A stretch of DNA of 64,000 nt from Chenopodium formosanum (taxonomy: Eukaryota; Streptophyta; Magnoliopsida; Caryophyllales; Amaranthaceae), in contig CM044877.1 in the NCBI GenBank assembly GCA_024500155.1, forward strand, positions 28,277,501-28,341,500. Direction: 5' to 3'. A program made the translations under genes and the position numbers. The notes under the pieces were generated by a model. That model was not told where the DNA came from. It did not search any database and saw only the letters and a program-made list of their open reading frames with translations. This document shows, piece by piece, positions 1 through 11,944 of this stretch (position 1 is its first letter; each line of letters begins with the position of its first letter).

Positions 1-68
1 TCTATCGACTACTTTGACTATCTTTTTGAAACTAACGTTTCTACAAACTCAGTCAAAGTGGGGGCTTC
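1..68 (+). mobile_element. 3' internal end and polypurine tract of an LTR element
   Basis: This is the last stretch of an element that begins outside the window. The purine-rich run AAAGTGGGGG near 56-65 sits directly before a TGTAG LTR start. The same block, with the same AACTCAGTCAAAG lead-in, recurs at 63,861-63,883 in front of another LTR, so I read it as the polypurine tract that primes plus-strand DNA synthesis. No coding sequence is visible. Confidence 0.7.
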
Positions 69-3000
69 TGTAGTGTAGGGAATATTTCAAAGCGTTAATC
101 CCTTAGCTTGAACCCCACTGTGATCATATACTAAAGTACGGTGGCGTCCAAAGGGAAAGAAGATAGAGCAAAAGAGTCGCCAACAAGTTTTTTTTAGGAA
201 CTTGTAAACCGTTCACTGGGTGAAGGTTACACCCCTTAACGATCCAAGAGATCGTCAACTCCATAAGGTCTTGAACCAAATAGGGTTCGGGGATGAAGGT
301 ATAAATCCAACCTAAAAGAGATTGAACCTGCCCTAATAATAGGCCTCTACTTTATTCAGATCATATTCATGTGTGCTTTCTGACTAACATACAATCAATA
401 GGATTAACCCTAAACCTGTTTATCTATGTTGGTTGAATTTAATGCACAAATAAATCTATTATTGGCGATCACTTGAATTATAATCATAATTAACCCTAAA
501 CAAGATTATTAATTATCTTATTAAGCGTGATTACGATTACAAAATTCCCTTTAAACATGCATAAAAAGGTGTGATCAAGCAATAACAATGAATAAAAAGC
601 AACATAATAATAATCATAATAATAATTAACATAATAAAAGTAATCATGAATCATGTTAGAGCATAATAATAGCAAGGTCCTAGGCATGATACTAACAAGA
701 TTAATAACAAACCCTAGCATGTCACTTAACAATAAAAATCAAAGCTTAAGCCCTAACATGATACTAACAATCATAAATATTAGGAAGAACATAAAAGGCA
801 TCGTAACAATCATATTTAGCATTAAATTTACCCTAGACATGATACTAGGAATCATATTAACAACCTAAACATGAACTCTATGTCATAACATCAATAAAAA
901 CCATTAAAGCACTTACTTTGATGCCTCGTACCTCTTTCTAATAACAAAATACACGCGTTAGTAACTTCAAGGAAAATAATAAGCAAAACAATTAAATTAA
1001 ATAATTATTGAAATAGAGATTTGGGACCAAACCCTTAGAAATTAAACCTTTCACGTCTAGGGCGAAGGCAACTTCGAATATGGCTAGGTGTATCTAGATC
1101 TAATGAATGCGGAATTTTGTATTTGAGATAAGCTAGTTTAGAAAAAAGAGAGAGAGAGAGAGAGAGTAATCAAGAGAATCTTGATGAAAGTTGGTGAAAA
1201 TTGGTTAGAATAAGAATTGATGAGAATTGATTGATGAAAACGGAGTTTTTAGCACGTTATTTATAGAGAAAATCAGCCAAAAAAGATAAAATATCAAAAC
1301 AGAGTTCTGACGCAAAAAACCGAGTTGGCGCCAGACGCTGACCTTAGTGTCAGGCGCCAAGTCTAGCGCCAGGCGCCAATCGTAGTGTCAGGCGCTACAG
1401 CTGGCGTTTGGCGCTAACTCAGAAATCCACGCGTTTTCTTAAAATCAGATAAAAATTGTCGTACAAAAGGATAAAGTCGTATTTTCCTCAAAAAATGTTC
1501 TTTGATTCTAATTAAAACTCTAAAAAGTCAACAAAAGTCAATTTATCAATGCTAATTGAATTAGGAATGAAAAGAACCCTTCTAGAAGAATCTAGAGGAC
1601 TAAAACCATTCCTAATTTCATTAGGAATGATAAATCTATATTAGGCCCTCCCCAAGATAATTGGGCCGCATATAAGGCTCAAACCGGGCCCAGTTTAGTA
1701 ATTTGGCCATAACTTCCTCAATATTCATCGGAATTGTGCTTATAATGTATCATTGGAAAGCTCTTTTCAAACCCATCTAACTTCACTAAAATTGGACCCA
1801 TATCGTATACCAACCAAACTGGATTGGTTGTTTTCTTAAAATAAGTTTTCAAAAACAGAGAGAAGAGAAAAGAACTTAAAATTATCCGCAACACTAGACT
1901 TTCCACATTTTCACTTCATTCGATTATGATTCGACGCGAAAGGTACTCATCACTGGGTTTTGTTTTGGGGAGAAAAAAATGGGTGTCTACATGTAGACAC
2001 CTAAAAATGTCTCCCCAAAACCAAACTCGATGATGAACAACCTTTCACCGCCATTATTGGTCGGGTTTAGTATTTAATCTTTAGAGTGCTTAAATCCATA
2101 TTAATATCCATATTTTCATTTCATAAACCAACCTAATTCCTAGCCCATTTCCCCAAACCTTCACTTATTTTCCTCTTTTCATGCCTTTAAACCCAAAATA
2201 ATTCATTTCGTATCCTTTAAAATCATTCATTTCGTGTTCTTTATATAAAACGTTTAATCCATTTTATTTTGGTCCATAATCTGGCTCCAATGATTTAATA
2301 TTTGGATAGGGATTTAAAAGATATTTCCAACGACATATTATAAGCCCAAATCCGAGTTATAACGAATAAGTTATGACCAAAATATTAAAATGAGCCCAAA
2401 CCGAACCTAAGCCCACCTTACCTACGACCCAATGATCATGTGGAGGGTCCAAATTATTTAATCCAATTCCTAAACCAATTAGGATTAATTAGAAGCTTCT
2501 ATAAGTTTCTAAAAGATCCTAATTATCCTTTTTGAAAAGATAAGATTAAAGAGTTTGAAATTGAATAAAACTCCTTTTTTTGAAAGTACTAATTTTATTC
2601 GAATTGAAGGACATTCAAAGATAGACAGATATTATTTTTGTTCCTCATATTTTTAATCCAAATTTTGTATGGTTGGATAGCCCTTGAAATTATCTTTCCA
2701 ATGATATATTATAATATCAATTCCGAGCTATAACGGAAAAGATATGAATAAAATGTCAAACTCTATCCAAAACTGACACCGTCTCACTATTTCGGCCATA
2801 TCTTTTTTTCTATAAAATATTTTAATCTGATTCTAATTGGGTTAGAAAGTAGACTTCAAAACCTTTCCAACTATATCTTATTCATGTTATTCCAATTTCT
2901 GGATCAAAAGATATTATAAAAACAAAAACCGCAAAAACTGCAGTCTATCGAGTTTTATTCCGATTTAATTCGGATCTTATCTTGTTTTTTCGACCCTTCT

Positions 3001-4028
3001 TTTTTCTCTATAAATAGAGTTCAATATCACCCCTTTTCCGATAATCAACAATCTTGATCATCAAATAATTCTCTTCTTCTTCTTTAGCCTAAATACTAGC
3101 CATCCTATTTTCTCATAATACTTCCCCTAATTAAGCACTCCAAGGAGTTCATATAATACCCAAAGTTCTATACTTAAACAAGGCGTGAAAGGTATAATTG
3201 ACTGAGGGTTTGGACCAAATCAACTCTAATTTAATTTAATTTCCATTTGATTTATATTTTTATTGAAGTTACTAACAGTTTATTCATGATGTAACAATTT
3301 AAAGGAACGCGAGGAATGTGAGTAATTAATTAATTTAATTACTCTTATTTTATTTTAATATTGCTAGCATCATGATTAGGTTATTTTATATTTCATTTGA
3401 CTAACAATTTATTGTTAAATTTCTTCCAATATTAATGTTTATTTTATTATATTTATTGATCACAACATTGCATGTTAAAGGGAATATGCAATTGAAGATC
3501 ACGCCTAATAAGATAATTTAAACAACCGGTTTAGTTTCCTTTTAATCTTATCGTTTAATCAAGTGATCACAAATATTTTAGAATTATATGTTGCATTAAT
3601 ATTAAACCAATTTAGTTTAATAATAGTTTGGAGCAAATTGAATCTCTGTTTGTATGCCTTTGAGATCGCAGGAATCACTTTTCACTATAAGAATCGAGTA
3701 GAGGCCAATACTGGCGAATGTGTCTCCATGACTCACTTCGAACCATCATCCTCGATCCTCCTTTCGTGGTTCCGAACCATATGAAGTTAGTAATCTCATG
3801 GATAATGAATGGGGTGTAACCTTCACGGGCCAATCATTGTTGCCTTCGTTGTCCCTTATTCGTGGTTGCCTTTTATGATCCGTGAACGGTTTACAAGTTC
3901 CTTAAAAACTTGTTGGCGGCTCCCTACTCTCCTTATCCCTAATCGTATATGTCAATTCCCACTTCCTATGAGTGCCAAGCATATTCACCACATGCTTTAA
4001 CGTAGGCGCACTTCAAACGACGCCTACA
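69..4028 (+). mobile_element. LTR-B copy 1, 3' LTR of a plus-strand element, split by a solo LTR
   Basis: The LTR starts TGTAG at 69-73, is interrupted by LTR-A at 74-1991, restarts at 1992 with TGTAGACACC and ends CGCCTACA at 4028. Without the insert it is about 2.0 kb, matching the minus-strand copy at 11,945-13,964. A TATA box (CTATAAATAG) lies near 3009 and is followed by a CT-rich leader. The polypurine tract on its left makes it a 3' LTR. Its right edge cuts into an antisense ORF of another element. The U3 part carries three imperfect copies of a roughly 70-bp module (about 2325, 2690 and 2860). Confidence 0.8.
74..1991 (-). mobile_element. Solo LTR, family A
   Basis: This 1,918-bp LTR has TG...CA ends and is flanked by TGTAG on both sides (69-73 and 1992-1996), a perfect 5-bp TSD. 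It aligns along its length with 40,958-42,886. Polarity is minus, judged from the copy at 63,884 that follows a polypurine tract. On the minus strand a TATA box (CTATAAATAA) lies near 1261-1270, and a cluster of GGCGCC-containing repeats (about 1325-1415) lies upstream of it. An AG microsatellite occurs near 1148-1166. No internal region remains, so it is a recombination relic. Confidence 0.87.
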
Positions 4029-5272
4029 GGCGCAAGCTGGACCATGGAAATTTGATATTCATCCAGCAGCTCCTGGACAAATGGGTGAAGAGGGAATCGG
4101 AGACCGACCTCAAGGGCCGCCCTATATACATTAAAGCCTTAACGGATGATCCTAGGATTGTCCGAGGCAACAACAGATCTAGAGGTCCGAGGAGGACTTA
4201 TCCGAAAGCCCTCCCCCAGCATGAGGAATTCCCTCAATTCCTCAAACCATTCGTTGAGGTACCACAGGGCTACGTCCCCAATCATACAGCCATAGGGGCT
4301 GTTAAAGTCATTTTCTTCTTCCTCTACCTTGGCGGCAGAATTTTCAGTCGGCTGTTCGGCCGGCTGAGGTTCAGGGGCCCTCGCTGAACCTAAGTCTTGA
4401 GATAAGACCCTGTCCCGCTAGTCTGCCTCAACGGAGCTTCCTTAAACCGATCCCTGCCTTAGCTCGACCATTCCTGGTTCCTCGGGCACTAAAGGGGCCT
4501 TGCCCTTGTCTTTTTCCCTAACCCCAAAACCGTGACTCCCAAATGTAACGGGGTGGGGGGAGTCGGTTGGTTCGGCAATTACTATGCCGACCCTAGGTTT
4601 TGCCAACCTGAGAGCTTGAGAGAAGGGGTAAGCAAGAGTTCGCCCGGCCTTAACAGAAGGGCCAGCCTGATTTTGGTATAGTGCCTGAGCAGCCGCCGAT
4701 GACCTTGGCCGATTTTGGCCAAATAGAATACGGTGGTGGTGCAATGACTGCTCGGGTCGATTTTATTCAGATCGACCTGCGACCGTTCTAGGATAAGAGC
4801 AAGGCAAAGAAGTCGGTAACTCGTCCGCTCAAAGGATCGAGTTAGGAAATAAAGCACGGGTTACACTCGGACCCCTCTCGAAAGTGGAGGTGCCTAATTG
4901 ATTCTGGTGCTCTTCAAAAGAAGTGGTCATCTCGATCACCGAGCACGCACTACTATCTATAGTATTGGTGGTTTTTTTGTTTGTGTTTGAGGGGTTGGTC
5001 TCTACGTCCGTGTTGTTCGGATCATATGAGGCCAAAGGCTGAACAATAGTGCCATCAGGATTTCTGGCAGCGTGAAGGTTGTGCGTCTGCCTCGTACGCA
5101 CCATGTTCGGCTGCAGGGACACAGAAGAATAGGTGAGGGTGAGTTCGTACGCACTAGAAATGGACCCACTCCATAAAGACAAGGACTCGTCCCCGTCCAC
5201 TTTAGATTCCTCAGTCCCAAAAGAACAGACGGCCTCATGAGGAGAAACGGACGAGGCCGAGTGTTGATCCAA
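4029..5272 (-). pseudogene. Antisense accessory ORF of the Tat-like element, broken
   Basis: Read on the minus strand from an ATG at 5272, a Ser-rich acidic N-terminal part (147 codons open to 4829) is followed by further segments in shifted frames (for example 4744-4442). A third segment from about 4390 is rich in Glu, Pro and Ala and leads into the block GLRFPLHPFVQELL near 4050-4110. That block is typical of the N-terminal domain of plant transposon gag-like proteins. There is a stop just before this block (near 4140), and the sequence is cut at 4029 by the LTR-B insertion, right after a QLAP motif. The product would be an accessory protein of unknown role, not a capsid made from the sense strand. 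It cannot be functional now. A TATA box on the same strand lies about 290 bp upstream. Confidence 0.6.
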
Positions 5273-5553
5273 GATGTTTTTAAAAAATTAAGCAAAAATT
5301 GAAAAGAAAATTAAAGAAGAAAGGAAGAGCATTCGGTTACCTTTATCCGAGTGGAAGGTTGAAAAACTTGAAAAGTGCTTGGGAGGTCTTGGATTAAAAA
5401 TGACCGGAAAAGTCAAAGTCTTGAATGGAAAACCCAAACGTGCGGCAGAGCTCTCGAAGGTTCCGGGAAGAATTTACTTTCTCTCTCTAGAAGCTCTAAC
5501 TTCTGTCTAGAAAGCAAGAAAATCCAAAGTAAAAAATGAAGGTCAAACCCTTG

Positions 5554-5563
5554 CTATTTATAG
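5554..5563 (-). promoter_or_regulatory. TATA box for the antisense ORF
   Basis: The minus strand reads CTATAAATAG here, about 290 bp upstream of the antisense ATG at 5272. The expected leader (5,290-5,540) contains pyrimidine- and AG-rich stretches. Further upstream on the minus strand (5,810-5,990) are iterated GGCCG and CTCGGC motifs. This suggests the antisense ORF had its own promoter; transcription is not shown. Confidence 0.5.
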
Positions 5564-6116
5564 GCAAAATATGGAGGGATAAAATGGTAAAAATTGTTCC
5601 CGCCTAAAGAATGCCAAAGGGTTAAAATTCAAAGAATTTAACCTAGAAGACAAACGGTTACACTGTTCCGTTTGACGGAATCCGTGTAAATGTCATACCA
5701 TTTATGATGGAATTAGAAAGGGCATCATAAACACCCGTAACTCTCTGCATATACCTCAGAAGTTGAACCACTTCCTTGGAAAGTCAATGCAGTTGGATGT
5801 CAGAGAAAAGTCTCTTCGGCCGCTGCTGACCGACCGACCACTCGGCAATATTTCTTGAAAACACCAAGACAAGGCAATCAAGGCGTTTAACCCAATTCCA
5901 GGCCGCTCGGCCCACTCTATCAGAATGACTTAGCCAAGCTCCTAAAGAGCATCAAACCGTTTGGACAAGGCGTTCAGCCTAATAAGGCGGACGGATGATC
6001 CTGTCCGGCTCCTACTAACGATCTGAAATGCTTCAAATGCACCCAAAGGTACTCGAACGAGTGAAGATCAGAGGACGCGACCCAGTTGGGACGAGTCGCC
6101 CCCTCTAAGGGGAAAA

Positions 6117-6626
6117 TGGTTAGGGTAAAAAATACCCCAAGTACGTGGCCCAATCCCATAATGACACGTGGCCCAATAAATGGGCGACATGTGTCACCAT
6201 AGGAAGATGACACGCACTAAGAATCAGAAGCACCTAAAACCCAAATAAGTCATAAAGGCCTCCTTACATCAGGAGGCCCAAAAGCACTAGAATGCCGCAA
6301 AACGGCACCCCTAGAGGACACATGTCCTTCGCCGATTGCGCAGCCAATCAATGGCCCTAAATTCTAGGTCACTTACCCTAAAGGGCACAAATCCCCACCC
6401 CTATAAATACCCCAATCATTGCTGATGGGAGAAGTGGATTGTGACATAACATTGAATTGAGCACTAAAAGCTCCAACTTCTCTCTACTTTCTCTCTCTAT
6501 ATCACTAACTTGATCATCAAAGGCAAATCTCCGATCACCGGAGATTCGTGTTTTGCAGGTGTTCGCGTCCCGTTGCCAGCCAGAGCGTGACCGATATCTC
6601 GAGGGATTCCGAAAAAGCCCGAAACA
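6117..6626 (+). mobile_element. 3' LTR of the Tat-like element (LTR-C copy 1)
   Basis: A 510-bp LTR beginning TGGTTAGGG and ending CCCGAAACA, directly after a polypurine tract. A TATA box (CTATAAATACCCC) is near 6400, followed by a CT-rich leader (6,475-6,505). Upstream of the TATA are repeated ACACGTGG, GACATGTG and GATGACACG motifs, some with a G-box CACGTG core. A related copy lies at 20,267-20,803. Confidence 0.78.
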
Positions 6627-7467
6627 ACTATGATCTTATTAATTTGTCAAGTTTGTATTCATAAAACTATATATATTTATCAATATTAATCTAGTTGAAT
6701 TACAATTAATAATTTGTTCAACTTATAATAATCATAAGTATATTGTTGTTTCATACAATAGTATTGATGTTGGAAATTATGTATGTATTAGTTTGCACCT
6801 ATAATTTTAAATCTTGGTTATTGAATTATGAGTGGATTGCAAATTTGCATATGATAAGATATTTTCATGAACATGTGATTTATTCATCGTACTATGCCAA
6901 AAAATATTACGTCATAATCCTTTTAATTAATTTGATTGAATAATTTTGTTAGTTATACGATATTCTTGATTTCACCATGCATGAATTGATTTTAAGAATT
7001 CAAATTGTGAAGCAACCTCAATTAATTTCATTTAATCATAATATTAATTTAAGCCCATGATATTATGTTTATTATATCCTTTAGTTTATGATTTTTTGTT
7101 TAATTTATGTTATTTATGATCGATTCTCGCTCCCAATTGCCTTTGAATTATACTTCCTTTGAATTATGCTTTGAATTTTTTATGGTTTTTATGGTTTTCT
7201 TCATTTTATGAACGACTTATACTTGTGGTTAAACCCACATCATTAGTATCTATTAATATATAAGCAAACAAGCAAGTCAAAAAAGGATATCTCTCATAAG
7301 ATCTCTTTGTCATATATTGAGTATTATCTTATGATTTATGATCGATTAAATAACAAGAGTAGTCTCTATTATATCAAAATTAATTCTTTGATTATTTATT
7401 AGTATTTTCTATAAACTTTATTAAGCTATAATTTTTTTTTTGACACATTTATTAAGCTATAATTAAT
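6627..7467. other. AT-rich stretch, nothing recognised
   Basis: This 841-bp stretch is strongly AT-rich and holds only short open frames without recognisable motifs. It separates the Tat-like LTR from Copia-D and is probably old intergenic DNA. Confidence 0.5.
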
Positions 7468-7917
7468 TGTTAAGAAATAGTGCCTTGAATTGGGAACTAG
7501 GAAATTCAGAGGTAGGAAACTTGTGTTGCATAGTTGGGACGTTGCACCAAGACACGCCCATGTCTTAGGTAGACATGGGCATGCTTCAATGAAGAAGCTG
7601 GGAAGATGCAATGAGACACCGCCATGCTTTAGGAAGACATGTGCGTGTCTCAATGGAGAATATGAGCACTCGCATTGACACGCCCATGTCAAAATATGAC
7701 ATGCTCGTGTCGTTTTGTTTTCAAGTTACTGCTTTATTTCTGATCCAGGACACGCCCATGCCCTGTATAACACGCCTATGCCTGGGGATTTTGGCCGATT
7801 TTAAGTAGTTTGTCTATGGGCCTTATTTCCATAATTAAGGCTTTCTTTCCTAGTATAGGATTTATTATAAATACTCCTAGGTTATTTCCTAGCCACGACA
7901 ATCATTAGTTGAGTGAT
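7468..7917 (+). mobile_element. Copia-D 5' LTR, first part
   Basis: It begins TGTTAAGAAATAG like the 3' LTR at 16,641 and follows it closely. It contains repeated inverted motifs of the type ACACGCCCATGTC and GACATGGGCATGC (7,545-7,780), then a TATA box (TTATAAATACTCC) near 7864. It breaks at the GTGAT target site 7913-7917. Confidence 0.85.
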
Positions 7918-8450
7918 TGTAGGCGTCGCTCGAAGTGCGCCTATGTTTAAGCATGTGGTGAATATGCTTGGCACACTTTCCTAATCATGATACTAGCAAC
8001 AAGAATAAAAATAAGAGTAATTAAGTGATTAATTACTCACTTTCCGTGCTTCCTTGAATTGCTACATCATGAATAAACTATTAGTAACTTCAATAAAAAT
8101 AAAAATCAAATGGAAAAGTAAAGTTGATTTGGTCCAAACCCTCAGTTTATTATACCCTTCACGCCTTGGTTTAAGGACGGAACCTCGGTTTAAGTATGGA
8201 CTCCTTAGAGTGCTTAGGAGAAGTATTTTGAAAGAGTAGAGTGGCTAGTATTTAGGATAAAGAGGGAGAAAAGAATGATTTTATGATCAAGCTTGTTGAT
8301 AATTGAAAAAGGGGTGATATGAACTCTATTTATAATTAAAAAATAAGGGTCGAAGAATTAAGAAAAGATAAGAATTCGAATTGGAATAATACTCTAGCGA
8401 TAGATCGCAGTTTTTGCGGTTTTTTTTTTTATCATATCTTTTGATCCAGA
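7918..8450 (-). mobile_element. Shortened 3' LTR of the LARD-like element
   Basis: It matches the 5' LTR from the TGTAGG end but lacks about 590 bp after GCTTGGCAC (near 7975) and lacks all U3 beyond GATCCAGA at 8450. The polypurine tract that should adjoin U3 is also missing, so one deletion removed the U3/internal junction. Confidence 0.75.
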
Positions 8451-11400
8451 GATGATTTTGGAAATTTTCTATGCTTGAAGAAATCCACTGGATAATACTT
8501 TCCATGCTTGAGGAAAGTCAACAGATGATGAGATTGCAAGTCTTTATGTATCGAGAACCTTGCGCCGTGAAATGATGGTGGTTCAACTTTCCCCGAACGT
8601 GGGCTGTAATTGGTTTGCTTGTCCCCGAACGTGGGCTGTAAATGGTCTGTAATTGAGACCTGCAAAATAAAATTTGCCAAGGGACTCGTAGAGACTATGA
8701 TTGACTTAACCAACTTACTTGACCAAGTTTGACTTGACACGAAATGACATGTATATAGCTTGTGGTTGTGTGTGTATATGGTGTGTGTGTGTGTGTGTGT
8801 GTGTAGACACAAGAAATCCAAAAATGCAAAAGCAAAAATTTTCCGTCATTATTGTCATGAGACGAGTGGAGGGTACCGACTTTCTCCCGAAAAAGAAAGA
8901 CGTGAAAACTGAACTTTTATTTTCGAACTTCCCTCGATGAGAAAATTTTGAAAAAGTTTTTGAACTTCTTCAAAAGAAAAGGAAAGAACTTCCACGTTGA
9001 GCAAGACAAAATGAATCGCATGGATTGAATTGCTTATCTTGAAAATAATGTATGCATGATGCATGTTCTTAGGCCAGGAAGTTAGGTCATAGAGCTAAGC
9101 ATCATATAGGGTGCAAAGAAGCGATCTTGAACGTCACTTAGGTCTAGAAGCTAAGTAAGTATATAGATGAAGTAATTATTGCATAATGAACTTTGCTTAG
9201 GTCAAGGAGATAAGCATAATATGCTTTGTATGATTACAAGTCTAAGCACATTATGCGATGCATGAAACAATGAATATTGGTCAAGTAAGGAAGCTAAGCA
9301 AGTATACAACGTTTCTTCTAATGAATGTTGTCTTGAAAGATGATGAAGCATGCGCGGTAGGGAAACAAGATTTCATGATAAAGGGTTCCTAAGGGAAAGA
9401 TGATATGGCTATGTATGTGTGAAAGAAGTGTGTGAAAGTGATACTAAGGTGAGGATGCAAAGGCTATGGTGAGGGAAATAGATGTGAGAAGAGTTGAGAT
9501 GGTGACTCTTTAGGTAAGGTAGACTAAATTATATAGGTTTAAGCCCCCAAGACTAGCTCTAGATGGATAGGGTCATAGGGTTAAGCATTGGATATTCTTT
9601 GACTCGATCATGCATATGAATGTGAGCGCACCTCAATGTGAGGTTGCCTACGTATTCGTTAAGAATCAGGCTGAACGTAGCTCTAACCGAACTTTGCACA
9701 AGTGTATGTACACATCAAAGAGGGCTTTCAAGGGTTGTAATGTGGTTAAACTGATGGTTTAAGGAAGAAAGGGGTAAATGGATCAAGAGCCGAGCAAAGC
9801 CCCTAAGATGTGAAATTATGTATTGGACTTTGCAAGTTTTATTTTTCACTCAGATCATGCGATCCATCACTCACTTAGCATTCATGTTTCTCACGCACGG
9901 TACCAATCACTCGATGAGAAACGTGTTCATATCAATACATTGGAACACTTGCCCTTAGACATCGTTTTATTGTTGCTTTGCTGCTTTTTTTTTACTTGCT
10001 TTTTTGAATGTTATACAATTACACATCTTCCAATCCCAGGGTTGAGTGATTGTGGGTTGAAGAAATGAAGGAAAAACATTAGACGAGGCTCAAATTGGTT
10101 GATGAAGAAATGTAATGTGTGCTTGAATGGTTAATGGGGAACGACAGGGTTGAAAAGGTGCCTCAAATCATTGGTATACCTTGTGTTCGGTTCATCAATT
10201 GATTTTTTTTTTTTTTTTGCTAATCACATGATCGAATGTAGAAAAGAGATGCTCATTTATGAAGAAGGTAAGAAATGTGACACACAGACACATGGATAAG
10301 GAGAACCTATGCTAGACCTTTTAGGGGGAAGGGTTTGAAACAAAAGAAGAAAACATGAAATCTTGGTGAGAAGCTTGCATCGTGCTTTGTCTTCATGGCT
10401 GTTTATGAGTTACTTCTTGCCGCCTGGTGAGGAAAAAAGTTCATTGTTGTTGATGCTTTGATTGGAAAGAAAGAAGGAAGGAGTGACGTTCCCCTTATTC
10501 TTCCAACTATTGCCTAGTGATTAGTACTATGTAATGAATGAACTCACTTAATGCATTAACTCAATATTCGAATTGGAAAGGAAGAGTGTATGAAACAATT
10601 TTGAAAACTGATGGGAAAAACTCCACTCATTCCTATTACGACGGAAAACGACGCGTGCATAGTCCTAATATACGATCATAAACAATATAGTGCATTACTC
10701 GAAGACAAAGTGTGTGCAATGGCTCAACATGTGTGATTAGGTGATTTTATTAAGAGTCGTGGTATGATCGCATGGCTAGACATGATGATGTTGTGAAAAA
10801 CAAAGGACCCAATGACCAAATAGCACGGAAGACTAAAAGACAAACTAACTTGATTAATTTTGTCCAATTTTAATGTTTATGCTATTTACTAGGTGAAAAC
10901 GGTCCATTGGCAATCGTTAGTCATAAATAAGATCAACCACAATAAAAAGACAAAGAACACATATTAAGGTTAGCACAAAAAATCACAAGAAACTAGGAAG
11001 AGGGCTAGAATTATTGAAGAGTTAGGATTCAATAAAAAAAAGTACAAAATAAAAATCTATAATCCTATGTTATATGAGTTGACACGGATTAAAGGACTTA
11101 GCTAAGACTAGCTTGACACGAAATTTTATAAAATAATTAAAAAAAAAAAAGTTGACGCTAAAAAGACACCTAAACTGGACAAGCTGTAGTATATCAGTTA
11201 TAACTTTTTATATGTGATTTTGATTAAAACGAAACCAACTCCAAATTAAAGATAAAACTCGGGGCTACAGATTCATATGTGGCACGACACGTAACTCTTT
11301 CTAGAACTCCAGCTATGACCAAAACAAATTGACTCTTGTGCAGGATACTAGAATAAAAATCCGGGTTGACTCATAAATAAATAAAAAAAAAAGACTATGA

Positions 11401-11923
11401 CTCGACTTAAATAAAACAAAAAAGATATGAAAAGAGAAAAAAAAAATAAAAATTAAATAAAAATGCACATATAAGCACATTCTCACGCATGATGCAATGA
11501 AATTTGCAACCTAAAGTCAAGTTCTACGTTCGACTATGGTCAAGCTTATTTGGGTGTCAAAGGGTACTATGGTTAAGAGTTTGGACGTGTTAGCAAAGAA
11601 GCCTCCCTTAAGGATATATGCCAAAGGGAGGCTCCGCGAGTTTGTGATTAAATCAAACTCGACTCCATGGTTTGGGTGGATTTTAAAAACTCAGATGAAC
11701 CCTTATTGTCATGAACGTTTTCGGGTTCATAGAGCTTAAATCCCCCGAGCTAGCCACATAGGTAGAACACGTATTATTGTGGCAAAACAGGTAACCTAAA
11801 TTTCATATGCATATGTGACAATTCCAATTAAATTGCAAGAATACAGTTCAAGAATCTTTCAAGTCTCATCCACTCATCTCAATTAAATACCGAGCACTCA
11901 AATTGATAAATAACCAAGAATCC
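8451..11923 (-). other. Non-coding internal region of the LARD-like element
   Basis: No retroviral-type protein motif is visible in any frame. The part at about 8,800-9,620, reverse-complemented, resembles 62,000-62,560, for example the AGACTAGCTCTAG and GGGTACCGACTTTCTC blocks. This shows a conserved internal sequence between two elements. Several repeats of the type AGGTC...AGCTAAGCA occur at 9,070-9,320. Confidence 0.65.
8781..8804. repeat. (GT)12 microsatellite
   Basis: Twelve uninterrupted GT units, preceded by a shorter GTGTGTGTATATG run. Confidence 0.95.
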
Positions 11924-11941
11924 TCCCCGGTGGAGTCACCA
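11924..11941 (-). promoter_or_regulatory. Primer-binding site of the LARD-like element
   Basis: On the minus strand the 18 bases TGGTGACTCCACCGGGGA start 3 bases after the 5' LTR end. The plus strand therefore looks like a tRNA 3' end finishing in CCA with acceptor bases GGAGTC, which I associate with arginine tRNAs used by Tat/Ogre-type elements. The exact tRNA is inference. Confidence 0.7.
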
Positions 11942-11944
11942 AAT

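Larger units (their letters stand above)
4029..6626 (+). mobile_element. 3' part of a Tat-like Gypsy element (element C)
   Basis: What survives is, in order, a truncated antisense ORF (4029-5272), a GC-richer spacer, a polypurine tract AAGGGGAAAA at 6107-6116 and a 3' LTR at 6117-6626. Sense pol is missing because LTR-B cuts the left end. An antisense accessory ORF between pol and the 3' LTR is a known layout in the Tat lineage, for example Grande-type elements. Lineage assignment is inference from this layout. Confidence 0.6.
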
